Source: Vicugna pacos
Lineage: Eukaryota > Chordata > Mammalia > Artiodactyla > Camelidae
Length of the DNA: 64,000 bases
Direction of reading: 5' to 3'
NCBI RefSeq assembly: GCF_048564905.1
Contig: NC_133023.1
Span: 111,832,812-111,896,811, forward strand
Positions 44,745 through 57,700 of the stretch are shown here, piece by piece; position 1 is the first letter of the stretch, and each line of letters begins with the position of its first letter. The notes under the pieces were generated by a model. It did no database searches, was not told the DNA's origin, and saw nothing but the letters and a program-made list of their open reading frames with translations. The position numbers and the translations under genes are program-made.

Positions 44745-47700
44745 TAAGAAGCTAAGAGATATGAAAATGAGAAGATTCAACATATATCTAAAAGGGATTC
44801 TAAAGAGAATAATTAGAGAATGTGGAGGAGAAGCTATATTTAAAGAGATAATGGCTGATAATTTTTCAAGACTGATGAAAGATATGATACAGATTTAAGA
44901 AACTCAGGAAGCATCAAGCAGTGTAAGTAAAAATGAAATCTACATGTAGTAATCTCATAATGAAATTGGAGAACCCCACAGAAAAATTTTAAAATGTTAA
45001 AAATCCACCAAAAGACAAATTATCTATAAAGAAGCAGCAAACACACCAACTACAGGCTTCACAACAAAAATAAATGAGGCCAAAAGTGGAATATCTTCAC
45101 AGTGCTAAGGAAAATAACTATTTATCTAGAATTTCTATACCTTGTAAATATTCAGAGTATGGGCAAAATAAATGCAAGCTTAGCTGAAGACTTTACTACT
45201 CTTAGATACTTAGTGAAAGAACTAAAAGAAATGTATGCCAGGCAAAAGAAAACAGAATCCAAAAAGAATGAGATACATGGAGCAATAGTGAACAGTGGAA
45301 TTGGTAAATACAGGTTAAATCCAAACAAGTACTGATTATATAAAACAACAATAACATTAATGATTAAATGACAGATTGTAAGCATGATATGGGTTGAATT
45401 ATATCCTCCTTCCAGTTTCATATGTTGAAATCATAAGCCCCAGTACCTCGCAGTTTGACCTTATATTTAGAAATAGGTTTGTTGCAGGTGACTAGTTAAC
45501 TTGAGGTCATACTGGAGTAGGATGAGTCCCTAATACAATATGAGTGGCATCCTTATAAAAGGGGGGAATTTGAATGCAGACACGCACACACATACTTCAC
45601 CATGTGAAAAATGGAGTTATGCTGCCACAGCCGAGAAAATACCAGAAGTTAGGAGCAAGGCCTGGACACAAATCCTTCCCTGGTGTCTTCCGAGCCACCA
45701 CTGCCCAGCCAGAATTGTGAGGCAAATTTCTGTTGTTTAAGCCACTCAGTTTATGCTACTTTGTTATGGCAGCCCTAGAAATCTAATATAAATTACAGAA
45801 TGATTTAAACACTTGATAACAATAATAGATAAATATGTCATAGTAACAGGCAAGTGTATTACAGTTGCGTTTTTCTAAGTCTCTTGTATGATAATCTGGG
45901 AGGACGAATAGAAATATAGATCAAATTTAGACTTTAAGTCAGTATGCATGTTAAATATTTGAAGATAATCAACAAAATAATTTAAATAGAATGTTTATAG
46001 CCAAACCAGTACAGGTTGACAAAAGGGAATTGTAAATACTTAATAAATTCAATATAAAGAAGGAAAGTGGGGGGAGAAACAGAAAAAGCATGGTAAATAA
46101 AATAAAATGGTAGAAATAAAGTGAAGTGTATAATTAAACACAACTAATGTAAAGGACCCAAACTCACCTGTTAAGGGCATAGAAGCTCATAATGAAAATT
46201 TTTAATTAGCTATATTCTAAAAACAAGGGATTAAATGTGGAGCATAACACAGAAGAGCTGAAAACAAATGGATAGAAATGAAAGGTGTGAGGCACAGAGT
46301 AACTAAAGAATGCTGGCACTGTGATGGAGATACAAGAATAAACAATTAAGGCAAAGGCATTTTTAGTGATGAGGAAGTTCATCTTTTAATGATAAAGAGC
46401 AAAACTCACTAGGAAGATATATTTTTTAAACAACCTAACCTTAAATATATATAGCAAGATTTGGCAGAAATACAATGAAACATTGACACATTCTTATTTT
46501 GAAGATTTTAACATACCTTGCTTAGTGATTACTAGAACAAGAAAGAAAAAGATTAGTAAAATTATAGAAAAACTTGATCTAATGAACATAGCTAGAACTC
46601 TAGGTACAATAATAGATATAATGTTTTTTCAATTACACATAAAATATTTCTAAAAATTGACTGTATATAAGATAACAATGAAACCTCAAAAAATACCCAA
46701 AACTCTATATAAAAATCACTCTCTGACCATACTATAATAAAGATATACATCAGTTTTAAATGGCAAAAAAACTTATATATTTTGAAATTAAAAAAAAGCT
46801 CTTTAATCCATTGCTTAAGAAAAAATCATATGGTAAATTATAAATTATTGAGAGTTGAACAGTGATGACACTACATACCAAAACTTATGAGATGCTCCTC
46901 AAGCCACATTTAGGAACTTTCAGCTTCAGATGAATGTGTAATAAGAGAAGAGATACTAGCATTAATGAACTGTGTCTGCTTTAAGAAGTTACAAAACAAA
47001 CAATAGAGTTGACCCCTCCCTGCAAAAAGGAGGAAAATAAAATCACAAATTAATACAGTAGAAAACAAAAAACCCAATAGGATCAACAAAGTAAAAATCT
47101 GGTCTTTAAAAAAGATTAATAGGCAGGACTAACAAAATAGGGAAACACTGTAATACTGATTTTACAAAGAAAGTTGATAAATGATTGATAATAGTAATAA
47201 AAAAAAGGAGACACTATCATAGATACAGTTGAGTTTAAAAGCACACTAACAATACCTTGAATAACTTTGTAAATAAATCTGAGAATTACACAAATGGATA
47301 CTTCATGAAAAAATAAAACTTACAAAAACTATCTCAGGAGGATTAAATGACTTGAATAAATCTAACCATTAAATTCCATCAATAGTCAGAAAATCTGGTA
47401 CAAAAATTATCCCCAGGTCTAGATGATTTCATGTCACTTTACCATATTTTCAAGGAATAGATAATCCCTATTATATACAAATTCTTAGAAAATAGAAAAA
47501 GAAACCTCTCCTCAGCCAACTTTTAGAGAATAATATAACCTTGTCACCTAAATTAGATAGATATACTTTGAAAAAGATAAATTAAAGGATTACCTCACTT
47601 AAGTACATGGAAGCAAAAAACTCATAAATATCTTATCAGCAAATTAAATCCATTAATGGATTTGATTAATGAAATATGAACTCATGCCAATTTGGATTTA

Positions 47701-49240
47701 TACAAGAATTATTAAAGAAGATTTTAACTTCAAAAAAATGTATTAATGTCTTTGATCACCTTAAAGAAGAAAAGTAATAAAGCCATTTCAATGGATTAAA
47801 AAAATTAGTGTAATTCAGTATTATTTTATGATTTAAAAACTCCTAGCAAGTTAGGAATACAATAGGACTTTTAAAATTGGGTACATATTATCGACCAAGG
47901 AATATATGGAACAAAATAATTTTGTCAACTACTATTACCTCTATGCAACAGGCAATAAGTAAAAAAATAAAAGTTACAAGTGGTGGAAAATAAAAAGAAA
48001 CCAAAACTGATTGTCTTTATAATCAAATTGGCTTCATAGAAAATTTTAAATAATCTTCAGGTAAACTTTTAGAACTAAAAATAATTCAGCGAAGTTTCTG
48101 GATATAAAATGCAAAACATATTACCATAAAACTTCTAGAATAGCACATAGGAGTTTATCGTCATGACCTGGAGTTCTTAGGCAAAGAGTTCTTCAATATT
48201 ATAATATTCTTCAATATTATTATATTCAATTCTGCTCCGGGAAAGACACTGAAGAGAATGAAGAGACAAGCCACAGACTGGGAGATATATTTGCAAATCA
48301 CATATCTGATAAAGGACTTGTATCCAGAATATATTAAAAACTCTAAAAACACAACGATAAGAGAACCAACAACCCAAATAAAAATGGGGCAAAAGATTTA
48401 AATAGATGCTTTACAAAGAAGATTAACAGGTGGAAAATAAATACATGGAAACATGCTTAATGTCATTAGCCATTAGGTAAATGCAAATTAAAGCCCCAAT
48501 AAGATGCCACTACAAACCTATCAGAATGGCTAAAATAATAATTTTTAAAAATACAATGCCAGTGACAGTGAGAATGCAGAGCAACTGAAACTTTCATATG
48601 TTTCCAGTAAGAATGTAAAATGGTATGGCTACTCTGGAAAACAGTTCGGTGGTTTCTTATGTTCTTTTATGCAACTTCAGTACCACCCAGCAACTGCACT
48701 TCTGGGCGTTTATCCCAGAGAAATGGAAACTTGTATTTAAACACAAACCTGTACATGAATGTATAGAGAATTTTATTAATGAAAATCCAAAATTGGAAGC
48801 AATGCCAATGTCCATCAACAACAGACAAATGGATAAAATGTATTGTGGTATACTCACGTAATGGAATACTACTCAGCAATAAGAAAAAAAATGAACTTTT
48901 GATACATGCCTCGACTTGGATAAATCACAAAGGCAGCATGCTGAATGAAAGGAGCCAGTCTCAAGGTTATATATTTTAAAATTTCATTTATATGACAGTC
49001 TCAAAAAGACAAAATTACAGTGACAGAGTGGTTGCCATGGTTTAGGAGTGGAGGGAGAGTGTGACTACAAAGTGGTAGCATGAAGTAGTGTCTTGGGATA
49101 ATGGAACTGTTTTGCATCCTAACTGTGGTGTTGATTATGTTTACACATGTATTACAATTCGTAGAACTATACAGCAAAGAAACCCTCAATTTTACTGTAA
49201 GTCACTTTAGAAAATAAAATTTAGAAATTTAAAAGTTACT
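44745..49240 (+). mobile_element. Large old L1 (L1M/HAL1-like at its 5' part)
   Basis: A decayed sense L1 of about 4.1 kb plus one insertion. ORF1 3' coding sequence is at 44860-45340 (residues like DFTTLRYLVKELKEMYARQK). After the inserted LTR (45385-45790) an A-rich ORF2 region follows. Recognisable C-terminal ORF2 lies at 48380-48980 (IQNWKQCQCPSTTDKWIKC, NGILLSNKKKNELLIHASTW). The 3' UTR runs to about 49240 ('tggaactgttttgcatccta', 'aaaccctcaattttactgta'). Many frame breaks. The ORF1 part could belong to a HAL1-type relative rather than the same L1. Confidence 0.82.
45385..45790 (+). mobile_element. MaLR solo LTR (MLT1A/MST-like fossil)
   Basis: About 405 bp, starting tgatatgggttgaattatat. 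It passes 'tcatatgttgaaatcataag ccccagtacctcgcagtttg acc', 'gtggcatccttataaaaggg', 'caccatgtgaaaaatgg' and 'ttctgttgtttaagccactc ag', and ends 'gttatggcagccctagaaat ctaatata'. It is a solo LTR of an ERVL-MaLR element inserted in the older L1 around it. No internal region is present. Ancient, but younger than that L1. Confidence 0.85.
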
Positions 49241-49261
49241 TTATAAAAAATGGATATGTGC

Positions 49262-49396
49262 TGTGACAGAGGATGATCATACATCCCATTTGCTCTGGAA
49301 CAACTCTAGTTCATGCCTTTACCCTGGTATGCTTATTAATAGTATCACTCTCAAAATGTCTGGCTGGACTAGGACATTATACAGTCACCCTAATTA
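49262..49396 (+). mobile_element. DNA-transposon relic (MER104-like)
   Basis: It starts 'gacagaggatgatcatacat cccatttgctctggaacaac' and ends 'actctcaaaatgtctggctg gactaggacattatacagtc accctaat'. The ends form a decayed inverted repeat of the 'agggtgaccatat' kind. A reverse-orientation fragment of the same family is at 56262-56345. The name is from memory. Confidence 0.6.
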
Positions 49397-50310
49397 TGAA
49401 ACATTTGTTTTCATTTTAAGGTATGCAAAGCAATAGTAAAGAATATATTGCTTTTGTTTACCATTCATGTAAAGAAGCAGAGAATTTGCATGGCATATAC
49501 ACTTGCCTCTAGGGGGAGAGAGAAGAAGAGTGGAGTCTTTAGTTGAAATTTAACAAAAAATAAAATAAAAATTGGCTCTCAATTAAAAGAAAAAAAGGTA
49601 TTTTTTTTTCTTATTCACATTTGTGTTAGAACTTTATCAGTTCTTAGGGCAAGTGGATGATTGGAAATGTTGGTGGACCTCTCAGGTTGTTGGAAAGTGC
49701 AATGTCACCTATTGTCTGACTGAAACTATCCCATTCTCTGATACCCATGAATGGTGTTCCTTTAAAAGGTTTGTGTTTGGCATTTTTATGAACAATAGCC
49801 ATCTTGAGGAAGGGAACCACTATTACCCCAATGCAGAGAGAGAAATTACAGACACAGGAGCTACTCAAAGGGTAGAATATATTACCGTCACCCACTATTT
49901 TATTGGGTAAAAAGAGCATGTTATTAGCCTAGTGCATCCTAGAGTGGGTTCTCTTTTGAAGAATTACTCAATTCAATAATGTGACTTGCTGTTTGCCTTT
50001 GGAAGAAGACAGAGGATTTGATTTAATGCAATTCTTATATGATAACTTTAGGTAAACATTCTGGTCTATAGTCCATTTGCAGAACCCCTTTAAAGACAGA
50101 TTTTGCACATAACTAATAATTGTTTTGAAATTCCCACTTCAGTCAGGGCAATGCAAGGGAGGCTTTCCCCTTATGTAAAAATGCCATCATAGACCATCAG
50201 CATCCTCCAACACTACCCACTCCATCTTAAAAAAGACACACTGCTCTCATTTAGGTATTAAAATGATCTCTCACTTGTTACTTTCTTTTATTTTGTCCTC
50301 TTTTCCTAAA
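49397..50310. other. Unique non-coding DNA
   Basis: No repeat family was recognised. Overlapping frames at 49623-49910 (+) and 49644-49919 (-) cover the same bases on both strands and match nothing I know. Confidence 0.5.
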
Positions 50311-50314
50311 AAAA

Positions 50315-52745
50315 TAAAACCCAAAAAACTCCTTTATTGAGATATAATTTATATACCAAGCCATTCACCCATTTGAAGTCTACAATTCAGTGGGATTTTA
50401 GTACAGTCACACATATGAGCAACTATCACCACACTCAGTATTAGAATATTTTCATCGTCTTACAAAGAAACCCTACATCCTTTAACTATCATCTGCCATC
50501 TCCTCATACCCCACCCCTGGCCATCAGCAACCATTAATCTACTTTCTGTTTCTATAGATTTCCATACCCTATACTTTCACATGAATGAGATCAAATGGGG
50601 GCCTATGTGAATGGCTTCTTTCACTTAGCATAATGTTTTTAACATTCATCCATATATCAATACTTCATTTCTCTGGCTGAGTAATATTCTGTTGTATAGA
50701 TACACCACATTTTGTTTATCCATTTGTCTCTTGATGAACATTTTGGTTGTTTCTATCCTTTGGCAATTGTGAATAATCCTACTGTATACATTTGTGTACA
50801 AATTTCCGTGCAGACATGTTTTCAACTTACCTGTGTGTATACCTAGGAATGCAATTACTGGGTCATATGGTAACTCTCTGTTTAATCACTTGAGGAATTG
50901 CCAGACTATTTTCCAAAGCTGCTACACCATTTTACATTCCCATCAGCAGTGCATGAATGTTCCAATTTTTCCACATCCTCACCAACATTTGTTGTTTATC
51001 TGATATTTTGACTCTAATCATCCTAATGGGTTCAAAATGGTGTCTTACTGTGTCTTTTTTTTTCCCCCTGATGGCTAATGATGTTGAACATCTTTGCATG
51101 GGCTTATTGTTCATTTGTGTATCTTCTTTGGAGAAATGTTTATTCATGTCCTCAGCATATTTTTAAATTGGATTATTTGTCTTTCTATTTTTGACATGTA
51201 AGTGTTTATATATTATAGGGGCAAGTCCCTTATCAGATAATTTGCACAAATGTCTTCTCATTCTACGGGCTTGTGTTTTCACTTTTTTTGATGCTGGCCT
51301 TTGAATTATAAAAGTTTTAAACTTTGAAGTCCAATTTACTAATTTTTTTTTTTGTTGATCATGTTTCTGGTGTCATAGCTAAGAATCTTTGCTGAATATA
51401 AGATCATGAAGATTCCCCCCATGTTATCTTTCAAAAGTTTTATAGTTTTTACACTTACATTTAGGTCTTTGATCCATTTTGAGTTAATTTTTTATATGAT
51501 GTGAAGTAAGGATCCAACTTCATTCTTTTGCATGTGGATACCCAGTTATCCCAATACCATTTGTCAAAAAGATTCTTCTTTACCTGTTGAATGGTCTTGG
51601 CACCCTTGTAGGAAAAAAAAAACAGTTAATTATGTTATATATACGGGTTAATTTCTGGATTCTGTGTTCTGTTCCATTGATACATATGTCTATCCTTGTG
51701 CCAGTACAACACTAGCTTGATTATCTTTTTCGTAGTAAGTTTTGTGGTTGGAAAGTGTAAATCCTCCTACTTTATTCTTTTTTTTTTCCCAAGATGGTTT
51801 TGGCTGTTCCATCTCTCATAATTTCGTATGAATTTTAGAATAATTTTGTCAATTTCTACAAAGAAGCCATCAGGGATTTTGATAGGGATTGCACTTAACC
51901 TGTAGATCGATTTGGGAAGTATTGCCATTTTAACAATATTGTCTTCCAATCTATGAATATGGGATGTTTTCCCATTTATTTAGATCTTCTGTAGTTTCTT
52001 TTGATAATATTTTGTAGTTTGGGGTGTATAAGCTTTGCGCATCTTTTGTTAAATTTATTCTAAAGTATTTTATTCTTTTTGATGCTTTTGTGAATAGAAT
52101 TGTTCTCTTAATTTCATTTTCAGAGTCTTCATTGATAGTATATAGAAATAGTTTTTGTATATTATTCTTATGTCCTGTACTCTTGCTGAACTAATGTATT
52201 AATACTAATAGTTTCTTAATGGATTCCTTAGTATTTTCTGTATGTAATGTCATCTGTGATTAGAGATAAGTATCCAGATTGGAAAGGAAGAAGTAAAACT
52301 TTTATTTTTTTTTCTTGTCAAATTGCCCTTGCTAGAGCCTCCAGTAGCAGTATTGGAGTGGTAAGAGAAGAAATACTTGTCTTATTCATGATCTTTCTGG
52401 GAAAGCATCCAGTCTTTCACCATTAAGTATGATGTTAGCTGTGGGGTTTTTTCATAGATGCCCTTTAGCAGATTGAGGAACTTTTCTTCTATACCTTGTT
52501 TGTTGAGTGTTTTGTTTTTTTTTTAAATCATGAAAGAGTGTTAAATTTTGTCAGATACTTTTTCTAAGTCTATTGAGATGATCATGTTTTTTTTTTAGTC
52601 AATTGATATGTACTAAAATACCGGATTTTCCGATGTTAAATTAGCCTTGCATTCCTGGGATAATTCCCACGGGGTCATGGTATAGAATTATTTTTATATA
52701 TTGCTATATTCAGTTTGCTAGCATTTTAGTTGAAATTATTTGGTA
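50315..52745 (-). mobile_element. Old L1 (L1MA/MB-type), 3' half
   Basis: Antisense L1 from the 3' UTR ('ctttattgagatataattta') through ORF2. Landmarks are 'ccatttgtctcttgatgaac', 'ctgggtcatatggtaactct', 'ttgaggaattgccagactat', 'gggcttgtgttttcactttt' and 'ttatcccaataccatttgtc'. It ends near 52745 after 'ttgctatattcagtttgcta gcattttag'. Minus-strand peptides such as NKHFSKEDTQMNNKPMQRCS (50932-51147) are L1 ORF2. Many frame breaks. Frames over it are not genes. Confidence 0.9.
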
Positions 52746-52987
52746 CTCTGTATCAATTCTACTCTTTTATACTCTAACGAAACATGGTTACCATAGTATA
52801 GCATTTCATTATTTCTCTCCTTATAATATTGGCTTAATGGGATGGAATGCTTAATTCACAACCTACTAGATTAGTAAAATAGTCCATACTAATAACCTCT
52901 GTTTCATTGTTGTATTCCATTTGTTATCAACATGCAAAACTACTTTTAAAATAAATGATTGGAAAGTCTATTTTACTTATTTTTATT

Positions 52988-53345
52988 AATACTAACTCAC
53001 ATATAACATTAAATTAGTTTCAGGTGTACAACATAGTGATTAAATACTTGTTTATATTGTGAAATAATTACCACAATAAGTCTAGTTAACAGCCAATACC
53101 AGACGTAGTTACAAATTATTTGTATGTGTGTGATGAGAACTTTTAAGATGTACTCTCTTAGCAAATTTCAAATATATAATACAGTTAACACAGTCTTATT
53201 AACTATAGTCACCATGTTGTACATTTCATCCCCAGGACTTATAACTGGAAGTTTGTATCTTTTGATCCTTTTCACCCGGTTGCCCCCTCCCTACCTGTGG
53301 CAACCACCAATGTGTTCTCTGTATTTATGAATTTGGTTTGTTTTT
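52988..53345 (-). mobile_element. Old L1 (L1M-type) 3' end
   Basis: Antisense 3' end of the same old family as 12728-13030: 'agtttcaggtgtacaacata gtgattaaatacttg', 'gatgagaacttttaagatgt actctcttagcaa', 'ttaactatagtcaccatgtt gtac', 'ataactggaagtttgtatct tttgatcc', then 'ctgtggcaaccaccaatgtg'. Confidence 0.85.
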
Positions 53346-54160
53346 AATCTATTCTAAAGTTTTAATTTCTTCTCCAAAGTTTGTTCTGTTTGTGAGTTGA
53401 ATTACAGCTATTGCTTCTCTCCACACCCAAATTAACTTTTATTATTATTTATTCTTCTTTGATAGATAGTTCATTCTTTGTGGCTGAAACTGAATTATTT
53501 AGTAACAATTGTAATAACATGGCCCTCTGTTCAAGTATAAGGAGTTAAGATGAGAATGCAAGTCTATAACCTACTTCTTCTGTCTGCTCAATCAGATTTA
53601 AATAGTTTACTCCCCACCTCTTAACACTGCTTCTCTTTTCCATTTAATGCCAGGCATATTGTACATCATTACCCTTGACTGATCCAGTCTTTCCTCTCTG
53701 TCTTCTGGGTAAATATGCAGTACACATCTTGCAGCTTGCATGGTTTATAGTAACTCTTTGCATATACTGACCTCTCATGCCTAAAATGACAATTTTCCCA
53801 AAAGTTCAAGGACTGCCACATTTATATATCTCTGACTTTAAACTTGATAAAATTGGAGTCAGTGGTTGTGATTCTGTTGTTAAGGGTAGAACTTTCATAA
53901 GTGGTAACTGTGGCCTCTTTCTCAAACAGTGCTTTAATTGTATCAAATTCTTATCTTCAATATCTTCAGTGATTTATTCCCTTTTCAGTAAGTCGAATTT
54001 ATTTAGCTTGATTAAGACCGTCCATTTTGTGGTCCACCCTATCTATGCAAGCTCGCTCATTCTGGTTTCCCATCGTGTACCATTTGCTGTAGTTGGGCTA
54101 ACTTCCTCGTTGTCCTAGAAGCACACTCAATTCTCTTGTTTTCCTTGGGTGAAATGATAC
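53346..54160. other. Unique non-coding DNA
   Basis: No repeat or gene recognised. The frame at 53777-54118 (113 codons; start MPKMTIFPKVQGLPHLYISD) has no known domain and no supporting splice context. Confidence 0.5.
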
Positions 54161-54164
54161 CGTC

Positions 54165-54470
54165 TCTTCCACATCAATCTAAACCCTGCAAGACCCAATC
54201 CAAACTTTGCTGGCCTATGAAGTCATTCTTGACTAGATCAGCCCTCACTAATCTCCTTTGAACTGTAGCACTTAAAATTGTGATTACAGATTTATAGTAA
54301 TGACAGTTTCAATTGTTAGCTGTTACTTCACATGTGTTAGTATTCTCTTTCTCAATAGATTATATATGCTTGGCAGGGCAGTGAATCCTGCCTCATAACT
54401 CTTTTCTCTTCCTTGTAGAACATGATAGATAGGTGCTCAGTAAATGTTTCTGATTGACTGGAATACCCAT
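54165..54470 (+). mobile_element. L2 LINE 3' part
   Basis: L2 landmarks are 'caagacccaatccaaacttt', 'atgaagtcattcttgactag', 'tttgaactgtagcacttaaa', 'ttggcagggcagtgaatcct'-type block, and the tail 'aacatgatagataggtgctc agtaaatgtttctgattgac'. Confidence 0.75.
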
Positions 54471-55960
54471 TCCAAATTTTATTTCTCTCTTTTAAGCAGC
54501 AAGAAGTTGATCGCCCTTATCATCAGATATTCCCAGAACTTATTTTCTCCTCTGCCTTTGAGTCTTCAGTTAATCATCAAGTATATTTTAGCTATATGAG
54601 ACCAAAACAATGTATGTACCATGAAGCTATTACACAGTTCCAGGCCTTTATCTGAGTTTTCTGGTGCTTTATCTTACAAGAACACTATGATGCAAAGGTG
54701 ACTTTCTAAGGCAATAAAAAATAGCCTTTTGCTCTCAAAGACCATTTACCCTTATTCAAGCACAAGCTAGTAAGTTCAGAATCTGACTCAATTTTGCCAA
54801 GAGCCTAAAGCTTCTTGGGGAATAGCATAATAATTATGCTATTGTGGGTAGTGATTGTGATATTAGCAATCTTAGCCTGAATAAGATGTCACTATACACA
54901 TAGAACATGAACTTTGTGGCATGCAGAAACTGTGGATGGTGATTAGTGATGGAGGCAGAACAAGAGGTCAGAACCAGGAGAATTAAGGCTTTGGCTGAAC
55001 CCAGAGGTCCATGCAAAGGTTTGAGTCGATTTGAGTCAGTGTAACTATTCATTCAAGATCCAGATGGTGCACAAGGTGCGGTGGTTCAGGCATAGCAGAA
55101 ATCATAGAAGTACTGAAAACAGCAACAAGGAGACCTTTAAGTTAAATCAACATTTACTTCATTTAGAACCATTTCATTTCTCTCTCATTTGGGCAAAAGC
55201 CAATCATAGTTCTAACCAGCTCAAAACCATGTAAAGCCAGGGTTAAATATCTTAATCTGCTTTGAGTGAGGAATGTTGAGTCACAGAATAAAGATGATCC
55301 TTAAAGTATAGCAAAAGAGCATTCTAAGAACAGAGTATGAAGAAACTGAAACAAGCAATATGTATATATAGGATTTATTTGAGGTGTGGCAAAATATATT
55401 GTAAATTGGAATGCAGAACTTCTGCTTTGTAGCAAATCCAATGACTATTGATTTTGATACTGCTGAAATAAGAAGTTATTCATGCATATAGGTTCTGTCT
55501 GGTACAATTCACAGTGCAATTGATTAGCTTCCAATAAATCAGAAAATAAAAGGAGGAAGGCAAACTCTGCTTTAAGTAACCAAGAATCATTATACCTGAT
55601 TGAGATATTATTCTGGCATGAGGACTGAATCTGTCTTATTTCAGCATAGAAAAGTGGGCCATCGGAATGCTATAGTCACGTGAGAGGGGGTGACTAGATG
55701 ACAGTTGCTGCACATGATGTTTTTCTTTAGTGTCCAGCAGGGTGGTTACTCTAGACCTGTCAGTAACTTGGCCTTTCAGCCCGTGAGATGACTATGGATT
55801 CTCACAAGTAGGGATGAAAAGTTTCTTACTATTCCTGGACATCAGGCAAAGTTAGTGACTTCATGAATCCTTTGGCTTGGTCTTGGTAGCCTTTTTGTTC
55901 TCCTACTACTATCATTACGTATGTTGTTCTCACTCCCCTACTCCAAATGCTCTCTTGCTT
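54471..55960. other. Unique non-coding DNA
   Basis: No repeat or gene recognised. Frames at 54834-55052 and 55031-55234 are unrecognised. Confidence 0.5.
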
Positions 55961-55961
55961 T

Positions 55962-56060
55962 CTAATTGTCCAAGTTCTACCCATCCCTCAAGGCTCAGCA
56001 AAAATCTGACCTTCCCATAAAGCGCCACGTGGTTATTCCTGTATACACTGAGTTCTGTTT
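55962..56060 (+). mobile_element. L2 LINE fragment
   Basis: The block 'gtccaagttctacccatccc tcaaggctcagcaaaaatct gaccttcccataaag' matches the L2 segment 'tcctacccatccttcaaggcccagctcaaa'. The upstream sequence is too diverged to extend. Confidence 0.65.
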
Positions 56061-56261
56061 TCCCTAATCCTGTAGTTGCTTTTGGCAGTAAAATAACCAT
56101 CAGCATTCAGTCATTGCAGTCATCTCTCTTGACTTACCATATTCAAAAAGACTTGAAGTTGAGTATTGAAACTCACTCATATATTTGTCTTGAGGCTTCC
56201 ACAGTGGCTAGCATTACTCTAGGTATACAGCTACGTGATACCCACATAGCACATTTATTGT

Positions 56262-56345
56262 CCAAACTAGGACACTTTTGAGTGTAAGAGGGTGCCGTTA
56301 ATAATTATTGTGGATTTCTTTTGAATTGCATCCAAAAATAGGGTG
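56262..56345 (-). mobile_element. DNA-transposon fragment, sister of 49262-49396
   Basis: The run 'tgtccaaactaggacacttt tgagtgtaagagggtgccgt taataattattgtgg' is the reverse complement counterpart of 'ttattaatagtatcactctc aaaatgtctggctggactag gaca' at about 49332-49375. Confidence 0.6.
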
Positions 56346-57088
56346 AACTGAGAAAGGAGGATAAATGAGTAGGTATATGATAAAGCAAGTGCAGTTAAAT
56401 ATTAATGGCAGGTTTTAGATGGTGATCACTATGAAATCACTTCAGCATTTCTGTGTGTTCAAAAGATTTCATAAGAAAATACTGAAAAAACGTGATTATG
56501 CTGGGTCAACCAAGATGGATGGCCATGCTAGCTTGGAGTTGTTGCAGAACTGATCTCAAAAAGAAAAGCATGACTACGTAGAGAGATGAAAAGGAGGGAA
56601 TGGGAAGCACTGTAGGTGGGTGGCCATGGTATAAACTAAGATGAATTTAAGACCTAGAATTAGAAACCTGGGTTTAACATCAAGAGTAACATTCCATTCT
56701 TCTGAAACTGACAGTGATGTAGAAACTTTTGGTCATTACATTTTAAAATGGCGCATAGGAAGGAGCAATGATATGACTAGGGAAGAGGACCAGGTAGGAG
56801 GGGATGTTACGTTAGCCTCCAATCTGGCACTATTTATGTAGCACCAAGCCAGGCTACACAGAGGCCAGGCCTCTGTGAGGTGCATATCATCAGGAAGCCG
56901 ACCTTTTGGTTTGTTGATTTCAGTAGCAGCAGTTGACATATCAGGTGGTAAAGGTAGAAACATCCCATTGAAAATCCCCAGGAAATCCTGGCTCACTTTT
57001 TTGTTTCTTTACATGAAGGTGTGTTTCTTGAAAAGAAAATGTGGATTTTAAATATTTTTTCAACCAGGCTCTATTTTCCTTAGATCTA
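56346..57088. other. Unique non-coding DNA
   Basis: No repeat or gene recognised. Frames at 56641-56841 and 56736-56996 overlap on opposite strands and are unrecognised. Confidence 0.5.
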
Positions 57089-57090
57089 TC

Positions 57091-57268
57091 CCAGTGCTTC
57101 TCAAACTTGGCTTCACACTATAATCATCTGGGTAGTTTAAAGAAAAAAAACACTAGTGCCTGGGATCTATCCCGCCAGGGATTCTGATTTAATTGAATAT
57201 TCAGTGTGGCCTGAGCATCACGATTTTAAAAATTTCCTTGTATGATTCTAAAGTTTGAAAACCACTGA
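57091..57268 (+). mobile_element. MER5A hAT-Charlie element, near complete
   Basis: Both ends are present: cagtgcttctcaaactt (57091-57107) and aagtttgaaaaccactg (57252-57268) form the terminal inverted repeat with two mismatches. The centre reads 'tgcctgggatctatcccgcc agggattctgatttaattg'. The length of about 178 bp agrees with the family's usual 180-190. The expected 8-bp target duplication is not readable. Confidence 0.9.
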
Positions 57269-57612
57269 TCTTAGTCTTAGAGATGCTGATAGATCTTCAA
57301 TTCAATGGAGCTCTTGACCATATGGAAAGCTCCCAGTGAGGCTGGAACTTATATGTGGAGGAGAGTGTTGGATGCATAGAGAGGGTTTTCCTGTCTCTGG
57401 GAGAGAAAGGCTAGGGGAGAAAGAATTGTGTGAAGTTTTGCTCCATGGACCAGAATTTAAACTATAGAACTGCTTCTAACAATTTAGATTTCTTATGTTC
57501 TACTCCCTACAACCCATAAATAATCAAAAACTGGGAATAATGTATAATCATTTTGTCATGCTAATAATACACACCTATTTTTTTTCCATCCTGTATATTT
57601 GGGTATTTATTG
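57269..57612. other. Unique non-coding DNA
   Basis: No repeat or gene recognised. Confidence 0.5.
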
Positions 57613-57646
57613 GGTTTGTTTGTTTGTTTGTTTGTTTGTTTGTTTT
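57613..57646. repeat. (GTTT)n microsatellite
   Basis: About eight uninterrupted GTTT units ending in gttttagag. The number of units is likely to vary between individuals. Confidence 0.95.
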
Positions 57647-57700
57647 AGAGCATCATAAATCTGATTAGGTCAAGTAATGCAATACACATTTATTCTGTCA

